Assembly (NCBI RefSeq): GCF_963668665.1
Contig: NZ_OY764902.1
Coordinates: 248,001-312,000 of the forward strand
Direction of reading: 5' to 3'
Length of the DNA: 64,000 nt
Origin: an uncultured Anaeromusa sp.
GTDB lineage: Bacteria; Bacillota; Negativicutes; Anaeromusales; Anaeromusaceae
Of the stretch, positions 51,902-59,616 are shown one piece after another (the first letter of the stretch is position 1; each line of letters starts with the position of its first letter). A program made the position numbers and the translations under genes. Under the pieces are notes generated by a model. The model was not told the DNA's origin and did not search any database. It was given only the letters and a program-made list of their open reading frames with translations.

Positions 51902-52489
51902 ATGCGCAGCAGAAAAACGACGGAAATACGCCGTGAGGAAATCTTGCGAGCGGCGCTGTTTATTGTGGAACAGCAGGGCTTAGATAATTTGAATACCAAT
52001 GCGATTGCCGCGGTGATTCAATTGGTGCCGTCTGCCATTTACCGGCATTTTAAAAATAAAGAAGAAATTATTGCGGCTCTTATTGACTTTATTGGTGAGC
52101 GTCTGCAGCAAAATTTGCAGCAAGCGACAACTCAGGAAGGGACGGCGCTGGAACGTTTAAAAAGTCTCTTTGAACTTCATGTGAAATTGCTGCAAGAAGA
52201 GCCGGCGATTCCACGTATTCTTTATTTCTTAATTAGCAGTGAGCGCAATCAGGAATTGAAAAAAAAGATGCTCGCTGAAATTGACGCCTATGTATATGAA
52301 ACGAAAAAACTGCTGCTCCAAGGGAAGAAAGCCGGCGAAATCAATCCTGCGGTGGATGTTGCGGCAGCGGCCATGATGTTTTTAGGCATGATCCAGCCGC
52401 TAGTCATTCTCAGCCAAGAGAATAAGGACGTATTAGATGAATACCCGCAAAAACTGTGGCAGTGTTATCAACGCGCGATTGCTTTCTAG
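51902..52489 (+). CDS. TetR-family repressor of the exporter operon
   Basis: 195 residues. N-terminal HTH (RREEILRAALFIVEQQGLDN, TNAIAAVIQLVPSAIYRHFK) and an all-helical ligand domain. RBS GGGAGAG before ATG 51902. It is the last gene of the exporter operon and the natural owner of the palindrome at 46808-46827, a CecR-like arrangement. The ligand is unknown. Confidence 0.92.
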   Translation: MRSRKTTEIRREEILRAALFIVEQQGLDNLNTNAIAAVIQLVPSAIYRHFKNKEEIIAALIDFIGERLQQNLQQATTQEGTALERLKSLFELHVKLLQEEPAIPRILYFLISSERNQELKKKMLAEIDAYVYETKKLLLQGKKAGEINPAVDVAAAAMMFLGMIQPLVILSQENKDVLDEYPQKLWQCYQRAIAF

Positions 52490-52551
52490 AAAGAGCGAAA
52501 AGCCAAGCTGAGGAAAAAGAGTAACTATATTGAAACAAATATGGTTTTTTA

Positions 52552-52578
52552 GCAGGGGATTCATGCCCAGCGGCGAAT
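52552..52578 (+). promoter_or_regulatory. Sigma-H-like promoter of the HMA/dehydrogenase unit
   Basis: GCAGGGGATT (AGGG 52554-52557), 17 bases, GAAT (52575-52578). The -35 core has G for the last A of AGGA. Start expected near 52585. Confidence 0.45.
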
Positions 52579-52589
52579 AAAAATAATAA

Positions 52590-52690
52590 GCAATACTTCT
52601 ACGAAAGAAGTGTAATACACATGAATGTGTAACAGCCAGTGTTGTTTCCTTCCGCTTGTGGCAGGAAACTGATTGGCTGTTGTTTTTTTA
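52590..52690 (+). ncRNA. Conserved two-hairpin leader with terminator, copy 1
   Basis: Hairpin 1 ACTTCT-ACGAA-AGAAGT (52595-52611), then GTAAT, hairpin 2 ACACA-TGAA-TGTGT (52617-52630), AACAGC (52631-52636), then a terminator: AACAGCCA (52631-52638) / TGGCTGTT (52674-52681), inner stem GTTTCCT/AGGAAAC, T7. The same order, with compensatory changes in hairpin 1, is found at 55269-55357. It lies 43 bases after the -35 start in both copies. I do not recognise it as a known riboswitch. Confidence 0.65.
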
Positions 52691-52732
52691 CTTTCTTAGC
52701 TTAGAGGCTTTTGCGAAGGGAAGGGTAATGTT

Positions 52733-52993
52733 ATGTGTAAATCCTGCGGTTGCTTTTCGCTGGGTACAAGCCAGCTGAAGCTGCTGATTAAAGACTTGGA
52801 TGCGCAGCAGGCGCAAGAAGTGGAGACGTTCTTGGGCGGAATTCCCGGGATAAAACACGTTCATATTCACGCAGACAATGGCAAAGCGACAATACATTAC
52901 GTAACAAAGCAGTTGTCTCAAGATACGATCATTCAGTTACTCAAGGACTATCATCCCCAAAAAGCAAAAACGTTTCTTGGAAAATGGTGGTAA
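52733..52993 (+). CDS. Heavy-metal-associated (HMA-like) small protein
   Basis: 86 residues. N-terminal MCKSCGCFSLG carries three Cys (C-x2-C-x-C), followed by a ferredoxin-like beta-alpha-beta fold typical of HMA proteins (LKLLIKDLDAQQAQEVETFL, IPGIKHVHIHADNGKATIHY). The usual MxCxxC loop is not in its normal place; the Cys cluster is shifted to the extreme N-terminus. It may carry a metal ion or act as a sensor. First gene after the leader with terminator, 65 bases before the dehydrogenase. Confidence 0.75.
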   Translation: MCKSCGCFSLGTSQLKLLIKDLDAQQAQEVETFLGGIPGIKHVHIHADNGKATIHYVTKQLSQDTIIQLLKDYHPQKAKTFLGKWW

Positions 52994-53057
52994 AAAACTG
53001 GGCGGAATGGAATCGCCTACTATAAAAGAAAAGCACTAAAAAGAGGAGCGATGGATT

Positions 53058-54020
53058 ATGAATTTCCCTAAACGTAAGTTGGCTATTGTCGGGGTAGGAC
53101 ATGTTGGTTCGGCGGTGTTGAATTGCGCCTTGGCGTTTAATTTGGCGGCGGATATTGCTTTGATTGATATTCTTGAAGAAAAGGCAATGGGAGAGGCGTT
53201 AGACGCCAGCCACGGCACGCCGTATACCTTTAGCCCCAGCGCCTACGTGCACGCAGGGGGCTACGAAGAATGCAAGGATGCGGATGTGATTATTGTTGCC
53301 GCCGGTCCAAGTATTCTTCCGGGCGCTAATTTGGATCGCCTGCTGTTGGCGGAGAGCAATGTAAAAACCATTCATGACGTGATGAACTCCATTACGAAGT
53401 ACACAAAAGACGCCATTATCATTATGATTACAAATCCTTTAGATATTACTACGTATTGCGCGCAAAATCTCTTTGGCTATCCTAAACATAAGATTTTAGG
53501 GACCGGGACAACCTTGGAGACCGCGCGGCTGCGCAGGATTTTGGGCAATAAATACAACGTCGATCCCAAGAACGTACATGGTTATATTCTCGGCGAGCAT
53601 GGAAACTCCGCCTTCCCGGCTTGGAGCCTGGTGAGCGTGGCTGGTATTGCAGCTGACAAGCTAGATTCGTATTTCCAGCCGGAAGAACCCTTGGATTATG
53701 AAAAAACGGGTGCAGCGGTGGTCAATGTCGCCTATGACGTACTGAACTACAAGGGCTGCACCAACTCTGGCATTGCCATGGTAGCCTGTCGAATTGCCAG
53801 AGCGGTATTTTATAATGAAAACAGCATTTTCCCGGTATCAACGACCTTAAGCGGAGAATATGGCTTGGCCGGCATTGCCTTGAGTCTGCCTTGCGTCGTG
53901 AATTCCGAGGGGGTTCGGCAGCGTTTGGAAGTGCCGTTGAACGAAACGGAAATTGGCAAGCTGAAAGCTAGCTTTGAAAACTTGGGACAAGTGTTAAAAT
54001 CGGTGGGCGTTAAAAAATAA
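53058..54020 (+). CDS. Lactate/malate dehydrogenase family, 2-hydroxyacid dehydrogenase-like
   Basis: 320 residues. NAD-binding VGVGHVGSAVLN, ITNPLDITTYCAQ, catalytic loop GTGTTLETARLRRILG and the active-site GEHGNSAFPAWS. The substrate loop reads LPGANLDRLLLAE, so position 102 is neither Gln (lactate) nor Arg (malate). The LDR arrangement recalls L-2-hydroxyisocaproate dehydrogenases (GDRFAEL). I infer an L-2-hydroxyacid dehydrogenase for branched or longer 2-oxoacids, which suits an amino-acid fermenter. Confidence 0.85.
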   Translation: MNFPKRKLAIVGVGHVGSAVLNCALAFNLAADIALIDILEEKAMGEALDASHGTPYTFSPSAYVHAGGYEECKDADVIIVAAGPSILPGANLDRLLLAESNVKTIHDVMNSITKYTKDAIIIMITNPLDITTYCAQNLFGYPKHKILGTGTTLETARLRRILGNKYNVDPKNVHGYILGEHGNSAFPAWSLVSVAGIAADKLDSYFQPEEPLDYEKTGAAVVNVAYDVLNYKGCTNSGIAMVACRIARAVFYNENSIFPVSTTLSGEYGLAGIALSLPCVVNSEGVRQRLEVPLNETEIGKLKASFENLGQVLKSVGVKK

Positions 54021-54046
54021 GAATCAAAATTAAGGAGGCGGAACTA

Positions 54047-55132
54047 ATGACTATGGCAGTAGAACAAGTAAGCTTTCCCCAGAATGTTTTTCGCGGACGC
54101 GGGGCGTTGCCGCAGATTGGCGCATATTGCAAAGAACTAGGTGGGCCGGTCTTTGTTTTGGGCGGCAAAACAGCGCTTGGGAAAACCCAGGCCATCTTGG
54201 AAGCCAGCTTGCAGGAAGCAGGGGTCAAAATTGCGGCGGTGGAATGGTATGGCGGCGAATGTACACAGGACAACATTGACCGTTTGGCGGCTGGCGTGCG
54301 CCAGCATGGCGCGAAGGTTATTATTGCCGTGGGCGGCGGCAAGGCGCTCGATACCGGCAAGCTGACCGGTGATGCTTGCGGCGTTCCGGTAGTAACGGTG
54401 CCGACCATTGCGGCTACCTGTGCGGCGGCTACGCCGGTAGCGGTGCTGTACGACAATGACGGTATCTTTATCCGCATCGTATCCTTTCCTAATTGTCCGG
54501 TAGGCATGATCATTGACACCGATATTTTGCTGGCAGCGCCAGCAGAGTATTTGTCTGCAGGCTTAGGAGATACCCTGGCCAAATGGTACGAATACCGCGC
54601 CGCGATTCAGTGCGTGGAGCAGAATAGTTTAAGTCTGGCTGCCTTGGCTCAGGGCCGGTTGTGTTATGACTTGGTGGCTCGTTTCGGCGGCGAAGCCCAA
54701 AATGCGGCAGCGACCAAAGAATATGCTGCAGCGCTGGAAGCTACGGCGGATGCTATTATTCTTTATGCGGGGATGGCCTCGATTTATGGCGGAGAAAAGC
54801 TGCGTTCGGCAGCGGCTCATGCTTTATACAACGCCTTTACGATTATTCCGGAAGCCCATGAAATGGGGCATGGCCGGACCGTGGGCTATGGAAATCTTTG
54901 CTTATTGGCGTTGGAAGGCCGGGCGGACGAAGAACTTCTGGAAGCCGTTGAAATTGCTAAAGCTTGCGGCGTGCCCGTGACTAGCCAGCAAATTGCTAAA
55001 ACCACAGCGGCTCAACTGGAAGCTGTTGCAGCCAAAGCGGTATCGCTGCCGGATATGAAAAACATGCCGTTGACAGTAACGACGGAAAAAATGCTCCAGG
55101 CGATTGCGCGCGTAGACGCATTAAGCTCATAA
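54047..55132 (+). CDS. GldA-family iron/zinc-containing dehydrogenase
   Basis: 361 residues. AVGGGKALDTGKL (NAD-binding), PTIAATCAAATPVAV, metal ligands Asp in SAGLGDTLAKWYE, His in AAHALYNAF and His in EMGHGRTVGYG. It belongs to the glycerol dehydrogenase/iron-containing alcohol dehydrogenase family. RBS AAGGAGGCGG before ATG 54047. Cotranscribed with the 2-hydroxyacid dehydrogenase. The substrate may be glycerol or a hydroxy compound; it cannot be read from sequence. Confidence 0.88.
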   Translation: MTMAVEQVSFPQNVFRGRGALPQIGAYCKELGGPVFVLGGKTALGKTQAILEASLQEAGVKIAAVEWYGGECTQDNIDRLAAGVRQHGAKVIIAVGGGKALDTGKLTGDACGVPVVTVPTIAATCAAATPVAVLYDNDGIFIRIVSFPNCPVGMIIDTDILLAAPAEYLSAGLGDTLAKWYEYRAAIQCVEQNSLSLAALAQGRLCYDLVARFGGEAQNAAATKEYAAALEATADAIILYAGMASIYGGEKLRSAAAHALYNAFTIIPEAHEMGHGRTVGYGNLCLLALEGRADEELLEAVEIAKACGVPVTSQQIAKTTAAQLEAVAAKAVSLPDMKNMPLTVTTEKMLQAIARVDALSS

Positions 55133-55150
55133 CGCAAAATTCATTACAGG

Positions 55151-55185
55151 AGTCAGGCAGAGTGATCTGCCTGATTCTTGCTTTT
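55151..55185 (+). terminator. Terminator after the GldA-family gene
   Basis: 9-11 bp stem around TCAGGCAGA (55153-55161) / TCTGCCTGA (55166-55174), four-base loop, then TTCTTGCTTTT. Confidence 0.8.
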
Positions 55186-55225
55186 GGGCGTTAATCCATT
55201 GCGGAGAAAGAAAATAACTGCCTAG

Positions 55226-55252
55226 GCAGGGAATTTGTTAAAAACGAAGAAT
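55226..55252 (+). promoter_or_regulatory. Sigma-H-like promoter of the ABC importer
   Basis: GCAGGGAATT (AGGG 55228-55231), 17 bases, GAAT (55249-55252). Same AGGG variant as at 52552. Start expected near 55259. Confidence 0.5.
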
Positions 55253-55263
55253 AGATATACACA

Positions 55264-55357
55264 AGAAAGCTTTCACGAAGAAAGCGTAATACACACGAAT
55301 GTGTAACAGCTGCAAATTCGTCTGCGAGCCGCAGGCGTAGTTGGGCTGTTGTTTTTT
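55264..55357 (+). ncRNA. Conserved two-hairpin leader with terminator, copy 2
   Basis: Hairpin 1 GCTTTC-ACGAA-GAAAGC (55269-55285), GTAAT, hairpin 2 ACACA-CGAA-TGTGT (55291-55304), AACAGC (55305-55310), then terminator stem AACAGC / GCTGTT (55345-55350) with an inner CTGC/GCAG helix and T6. Stem 1 differs from copy 1 at five of six pairs, yet pairs perfectly, while the loops are kept. Confidence 0.65.
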
Positions 55358-55387
55358 ATGCAAAGAGAAGAAAGGTTGTTGTGGAAG

Positions 55388-56950
55388 ATGAAGAAAAAGA
55401 CAGCTCTCTATCTTATGCTGTGCGGCATGGTAATGGCAGCATTACTGTTGACAGGGTGCGGCGGGAAAAAAGAAGCGAAGACCCCGGCGGATGCGATTGT
55501 CTTGGGGGTTGAGAATGAGTCTGCCAAGGTAAATCCGCTCTTTACAGACGAGCATGATGATGCGGTAATGCTGATCTTTACCGGCTTGACTAGATATAAT
55601 GAAAAGAACGAACTGACGCCGGATTTAGCGGAATCCTGGCAGATAAGCGCCGATCAAAAGGAATACATATTCAAGCTGCGGCAAAACGTAAAATGGCATG
55701 ACGGCCAGCCGTTTACAGCGGAAGACGTTAAATTTACGATTGATACGGCGTTAGACAAAAAAAGCAATTCGACCATTCGCGAACGTTTTGAAGAAATTCA
55801 AGAGGTAAGCGTACTGGATCCCTATACGGTCAAGATTGTTTTAAAGACGCCTTTTCCTTTGCTGGACGCTATGACGACCGGCATGATTCCGAAACATGCC
55901 TTAGCGGGAAAAGACGTGAATCAAGACGCCTTTAACGCCCAGCCGATTGGCACCGGACCTTTCCGTCTGAGCCAATGGCAAAAAGGACAAGCGATGACGC
56001 TGGAAGCCAATAAGGATTTTTATCGGGGCGCTCCGAAAGTGGCGAAAGTGATCTTGAAGTTCCTGCCGGATCAGAACGTCCGGGCCTTGCAGTTGGAAAC
56101 CGGAGAAATTGATGTAGCTCTTGTCGATCCGGCTCAAGTGGAGCGGGTGCAAAAAGTGCAGAGCCTCCAGGTGGAACGAGTAGTAACGGCGGATTATCGC
56201 TGCTTGATGTATAATCGCCAATTTCCCTTATGGAATGATGCGCGTGTACGCCAGGCGTTGAATTTTGCCGTAGACCGGGAGGCGCTGGTAAAAGGCGTGA
56301 TGCTTGGCTGGGGCAAAGCGGCTTATGGACCGCTGCAGCTCAATTGGGCCAATAACAGTGCCGTAGAAACATACGCCTATAATCCGGCGAAGGCGAAAGA
56401 ACTGCTGGCGGCGGCAGGCTATACGCCGGGCGCGGACGGGATGCTGCAAAAAGACGGGAAGAAGCTGACCTTTAAAATTACTACCTTTGCCCATGACCCG
56501 GTGCGGGTTTCCTTAGCGAACGCCTTGTCTACGCAGTTTAAACAAATTGGCGTAGACGCTGTGCCGGATCCGCGAGAAAAGGGGTCCTTTAAAATCGCAG
56601 ACATGGAAACATTTTTGTTGGGCTGGGGCAGTCCCTTTGATCCGGATCAAGATACGTACCGGATCTTCCATGGCAGCGACCCCAGCGGCCAAAACTATGA
56701 ACACTATAAAAACGCTAAGGTAGATGCGGCTTTGACAGCGGCGCGGCAAACAATGAATCAAGAAGCGCGCAAAGGATTGTACGCTCAGTTCCAGCAAGCG
56801 TTGGCAGAGGATCCGCCGTTTAATTTCTTGGTTTACTTGGATGTTGCCGTAGTGCATAATAAAAGCATCGGCGGCTTTAAGGCAAGGACGTTGGGCCATC
56901 ATGGCGCCGGTTATACTTGGAATGTGGAAGAATGGAGCAAGACTCCCTGA
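55388..56950 (+). CDS. ABC importer substrate-binding lipoprotein (nickel/peptide type)
   Basis: 520 residues from ATG 55388. Lipoprotein signal with lipobox LLTGCGG. SBP family 5 fold: FTGLTRYNEKNELTPDLAESW, VKWHDGQPFTAEDVKFT, IGTGPFRLSQW and GEIDVALVDPAQV. The end AVVHNKSIGGFKARTLGHHG resembles nickel-binding NikA-type members, and the length is that of NikA (about 520). The set of five genes with these lengths fits NikABCDE better than Opp; peptide transport is not excluded. First gene behind the leader, 255 bases after GldA. Confidence 0.85.
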   Translation: MKKKTALYLMLCGMVMAALLLTGCGGKKEAKTPADAIVLGVENESAKVNPLFTDEHDDAVMLIFTGLTRYNEKNELTPDLAESWQISADQKEYIFKLRQNVKWHDGQPFTAEDVKFTIDTALDKKSNSTIRERFEEIQEVSVLDPYTVKIVLKTPFPLLDAMTTGMIPKHALAGKDVNQDAFNAQPIGTGPFRLSQWQKGQAMTLEANKDFYRGAPKVAKVILKFLPDQNVRALQLETGEIDVALVDPAQVERVQKVQSLQVERVVTADYRCLMYNRQFPLWNDARVRQALNFAVDREALVKGVMLGWGKAAYGPLQLNWANNSAVETYAYNPAKAKELLAAAGYTPGADGMLQKDGKKLTFKITTFAHDPVRVSLANALSTQFKQIGVDAVPDPREKGSFKIADMETFLLGWGSPFDPDQDTYRIFHGSDPSGQNYEHYKNAKVDAALTAARQTMNQEARKGLYAQFQQALAEDPPFNFLVYLDVAVVHNKSIGGFKARTLGHHGAGYTWNVEEWSKTP

Positions 56951-57939
56951 TGTTGCTGTTTATTTTGCGGAGGCTGCTGGCTAGTGTGCCGGTGCTGCTG
57001 GTTGTCAGCCTCTGCTCCTTTTTCTTTATTCATACGGCTCATGGAGATCCGGCGGTGGCCATGTACGGCAGCCAGTTGGAGCGGATGCGCCCGGCGGACC
57101 AGGAGCGCATTCGTGAAAACTTGGGGCTGGATCAACCATTGCCTGTACAGTATGGACGCTGGCTGTCACAGGCTATGCAAGGCGAATTGGGAACTTCATA
57201 TATTACCGGTCGCCCGGTATCGCAAATGCTGGCGGAGAGACTACCGCGCACCATTGTGTTGAATGTGAGCGCGTTGGCGCTGATGGTCTGCCTGGCGGTT
57301 GCTGTGGGCTTGGCTAGCGCCATTCGGCAATATTCGTGGCTTGATTATCTGGCGACGTTTTTTTCGTTTCTCTTTTTTTCCATTCCTAGCTTTTGGCTGG
57401 CGTTGTTAGCGATTTTGTTTTTTAGCGTCTATTTAGGCTGGCTGCCATCCGCTGGCATGGCTTCTTTAGGGAATGATGGAGATTGGCTCGACCGGCTGCG
57501 GCATTTGCTGCTGCCGGTCGTTGTGCTGGCGTTAAGTCATGTGGGCGCTTATATTCGCTTTGTGCGGTCCAGCATGCTGGAAGTGCTGGGCAAGGAATAT
57601 ATTCGTATGGCCCATGCCAAAGGCTTATCGCCGCGAAGAGTGCATTATCTGCATGCCTTTCGCAATGCCTTGGTGCCTGTTATTACTTATGGCGGGTTAT
57701 CTTTTTCTTCTCTTGTCGGGGGCGGTTATCTGGTGGAGACGGTATTTGCTTATCCAGGATTGGGACAATTAAGCATTCAAGCCGCCTCCATGCGCGATTA
57801 TCCGCTGTTGATGGGAACGATATTGCTAACAGGCTGCTTTGTCGTCGCCGGAAACTTGCTGGCGGATATTGCCTGCGCTTGGGTAGATCCCAGACTGACG
57901 GTGGAAGGGCTGCGAAAGAAGGTGGGCGGCATTGGGTAA
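56950..57939 (+). CDS. ABC importer permease, NikB/DppB type
   Basis: 329 residues from ATG 56950, which overlaps the SBP stop (TGATG); an upstream in-frame ATG at 56932 is possible. N-terminal helix (FILRRLLASVPVLLVVSLCS), the conserved LDQPLPVQYGRWL, then five helices and the EAA loop (HAKGLSPRRVHYLHAFRNAL). Inner membrane permease of a nickel/dipeptide system. Confidence 0.92.
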   Translation: MLLFILRRLLASVPVLLVVSLCSFFFIHTAHGDPAVAMYGSQLERMRPADQERIRENLGLDQPLPVQYGRWLSQAMQGELGTSYITGRPVSQMLAERLPRTIVLNVSALALMVCLAVAVGLASAIRQYSWLDYLATFFSFLFFSIPSFWLALLAILFFSVYLGWLPSAGMASLGNDGDWLDRLRHLLLPVVVLALSHVGAYIRFVRSSMLEVLGKEYIRMAHAKGLSPRRVHYLHAFRNALVPVITYGGLSFSSLVGGGYLVETVFAYPGLGQLSIQAASMRDYPLLMGTILLTGCFVVAGNLLADIACAWVDPRLTVEGLRKKVGGIG

Positions 57940-58801
57940 CAAGGCTTTTTGGAAACGTCTGGTGCGCCACCGTTTGGGGCAGGGCGGTTTAATCGTCTTG
58001 GCGATTATGCTCTTACTGGCTGCTGCGGCGCCGCTTCTGGCGGCGTATAGCCCGATAGACGCCGACTTAGCAGCCGTGCGGCAGCCTCCTAACGGTATGC
58101 ATCTATTTGGTACGGATGAATTGGGACGTGATATTTTCAGCCGCCTGTTGTATGGAGCGAGGGTGTCCCTGGCGGTGGGCATTGCTTCGGTGGCTCTTGC
58201 GACTACCCTAGGGCTTCTGTACGGCGTGGTCAGCGGCTATACAGGGGGCTTGGCGGATAACGCGCTGATGCGCTTGTTGGATGGCTTGCTTTCGGTGCCT
58301 ACGCTGGTGCTGGTTATTGCCTTGCAGGCGCTGAGCGGTCAAGGCTTTCAAAGTGTTATTGGGGTAATTGCGGCTACCAGTTGGATGCAGACCGCCCGTA
58401 TTGTGCGGACCGAGTTTTTAGCTGTGAAACAGCAGCCCTTTGTGCAGGCGGCGCTTACATGCGGCGCAAGCGACGGAACGGTGATTTGGCGGCATATCTT
58501 GCCGAATTGTTTGCCTTCGGTTGTCGTGTTGGCGACGATGAGCGTGGGCCATGCGATTGTAACGGAAGCGGCTCTCAGCTTTCTGGGCATGGGGATTCCG
58601 CCGCACCTTCCTTCATGGGGGAATATGCTGATGGGCGGGCAGCGGAGCATTTTAGCGGGCGCCTGGTGGATTGCTTTTTTCCCGGGCTGCTTTATTGTCT
58701 TGACCGTATTAGCCATTAACTTCTTGGGAGATGCGGTGCGAGACGCTCTTGACCCGTTGGGAGGCAAAGGAAATTTCGGAGCAAAAGGAGAGGCGTCATG
58801 A
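57932..58801 (+). CDS. ABC importer permease, NikC/DppC type
   Basis: 289 residues from TTG 57932 (RBS AAGAAGGTGGG), overlapping the preceding permease by eight bases. N-terminal helix (GLIVLAIMLLLAAAAPLLAA), the motif HLFGTDELGRDIFSRLLYGAR that is diagnostic of the DppC/NikC class, and the EAA loop (TCGASDGTVIWRHILPNCL). Heterodimer partner of the NikB-type permease. Confidence 0.93.
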   Translation: MGNKAFWKRLVRHRLGQGGLIVLAIMLLLAAAAPLLAAYSPIDADLAAVRQPPNGMHLFGTDELGRDIFSRLLYGARVSLAVGIASVALATTLGLLYGVVSGYTGGLADNALMRLLDGLLSVPTLVLVIALQALSGQGFQSVIGVIAATSWMQTARIVRTEFLAVKQQPFVQAALTCGASDGTVIWRHILPNCLPSVVVLATMSVGHAIVTEAALSFLGMGIPPHLPSWGNMLMGGQRSILAGAWWIAFFPGCFIVLTVLAINFLGDAVRDALDPLGGKGNFGAKGEAS

Positions 58802-59616
58802 AGGAGTCTTGTTTGTCCTTGCGCCATGTGTCGGTTTCTATTGATGGCGCGCCTTTAGTTCGGGATGTGACCTTTGATGTGCCTGCCGGTGAAGTCTTGG
58901 GTTTGGTAGGAGAAAGCGGCAGTGGCAAGTCGTTGACGCTGCAGGCGGTGATGGGACTGGCCGGTATGGGGCGCAACAATGTGCAGGTTCAAGGGGAAGC
59001 CTGGTTTCAAGGAAAAAACCTATGCGCCTTGAAGCCGGAGGAGCTGCGCGCGCTGCGCGGTGCGGCGATCGGCATGGTCTTCCAAGATCCCCTGGCGTCG
59101 CTGAATCCGGTATTGCCTGTAGGCTGGCAAGTAGCGGAGCTTTTTCGGGTGCATCGGAAGCTGTCGCGTCGAGAGGCTGGAGTCGGGGCGAGACAAGCCC
59201 TGCTTCGTGCGGGTGTTACAAAGCCGGAAGAGCTGTACTATCGCTTTCCGCACCAATTGTCAGGCGGTCAGCGGCAGAGAGTGCTGATTGCTATGGCTGT
59301 GGCGCTGGAGCCTCCTTTGATCATCGCAGATGAGCCGACTACCGCCTTGGATGTGACCTTGCAAGCGCAGATTATCGAAGAATTGCGCCGCTTGCAGCAA
59401 GAGGGAGGAAGCTCGGTGCTTTTGGTCTCTCATGATATGGGCGTGATTGCAGAGCTGGCGGATCAGGTGGCGGTCATGCGCGAGGGGCGTGTGGTAGAAC
59501 AGGGAAGCTGCATGGAAATTTTTGATGCGCCTCAGGAGGCCTATACGCAGCGCTTGTTGGCAGCCAGTCGCTTCGAATTGATAGAGGAGGCGGCGCATGA
59601 GTCTGCTTGTAGTTGA
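58798..59616 (+). CDS. ABC importer ATPase, NikD/DppD type
   Basis: 272 residues. Walker A GESGSGKSLTL, Q-loop MVFQDPLASLNP, signature LSGGQRQRVLIAMA, Walker B IIADEPTTALDVT, H-loop LLVSHDMG. The short C-terminus lacks the long Cys-containing oligopeptide extension of OppD, and the length is like NikD (about 255). Start overlaps the previous permease by four bases. Confidence 0.94.
   Translation: MKESCLSLRHVSVSIDGAPLVRDVTFDVPAGEVLGLVGESGSGKSLTLQAVMGLAGMGRNNVQVQGEAWFQGKNLCALKPEELRALRGAAIGMVFQDPLASLNPVLPVGWQVAELFRVHRKLSRREAGVGARQALLRAGVTKPEELYYRFPHQLSGGQRQRVLIAMAVALEPPLIIADEPTTALDVTLQAQIIEELRRLQQEGGSSVLLVSHDMGVIAELADQVAVMREGRVVEQGSCMEIFDAPQEAYTQRLLAASRFELIEEAAHESACS

Noticed and set aside
52590..55357. 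Guanidine-II (mini-ykkC) riboswitch, because of the ACGA-containing loops
   Set aside because: That class has two hairpins with ACGR tetraloops; here hairpin 1 has a pentaloop ACGAA, hairpin 2 has YGAA with A-T closing, and the downstream genes are not guanidine exporters.
57483..57992. 169-residue frame inside the permease genes
   Set aside because: Alternate frame of two obvious permeases; composition typical of a shadow.
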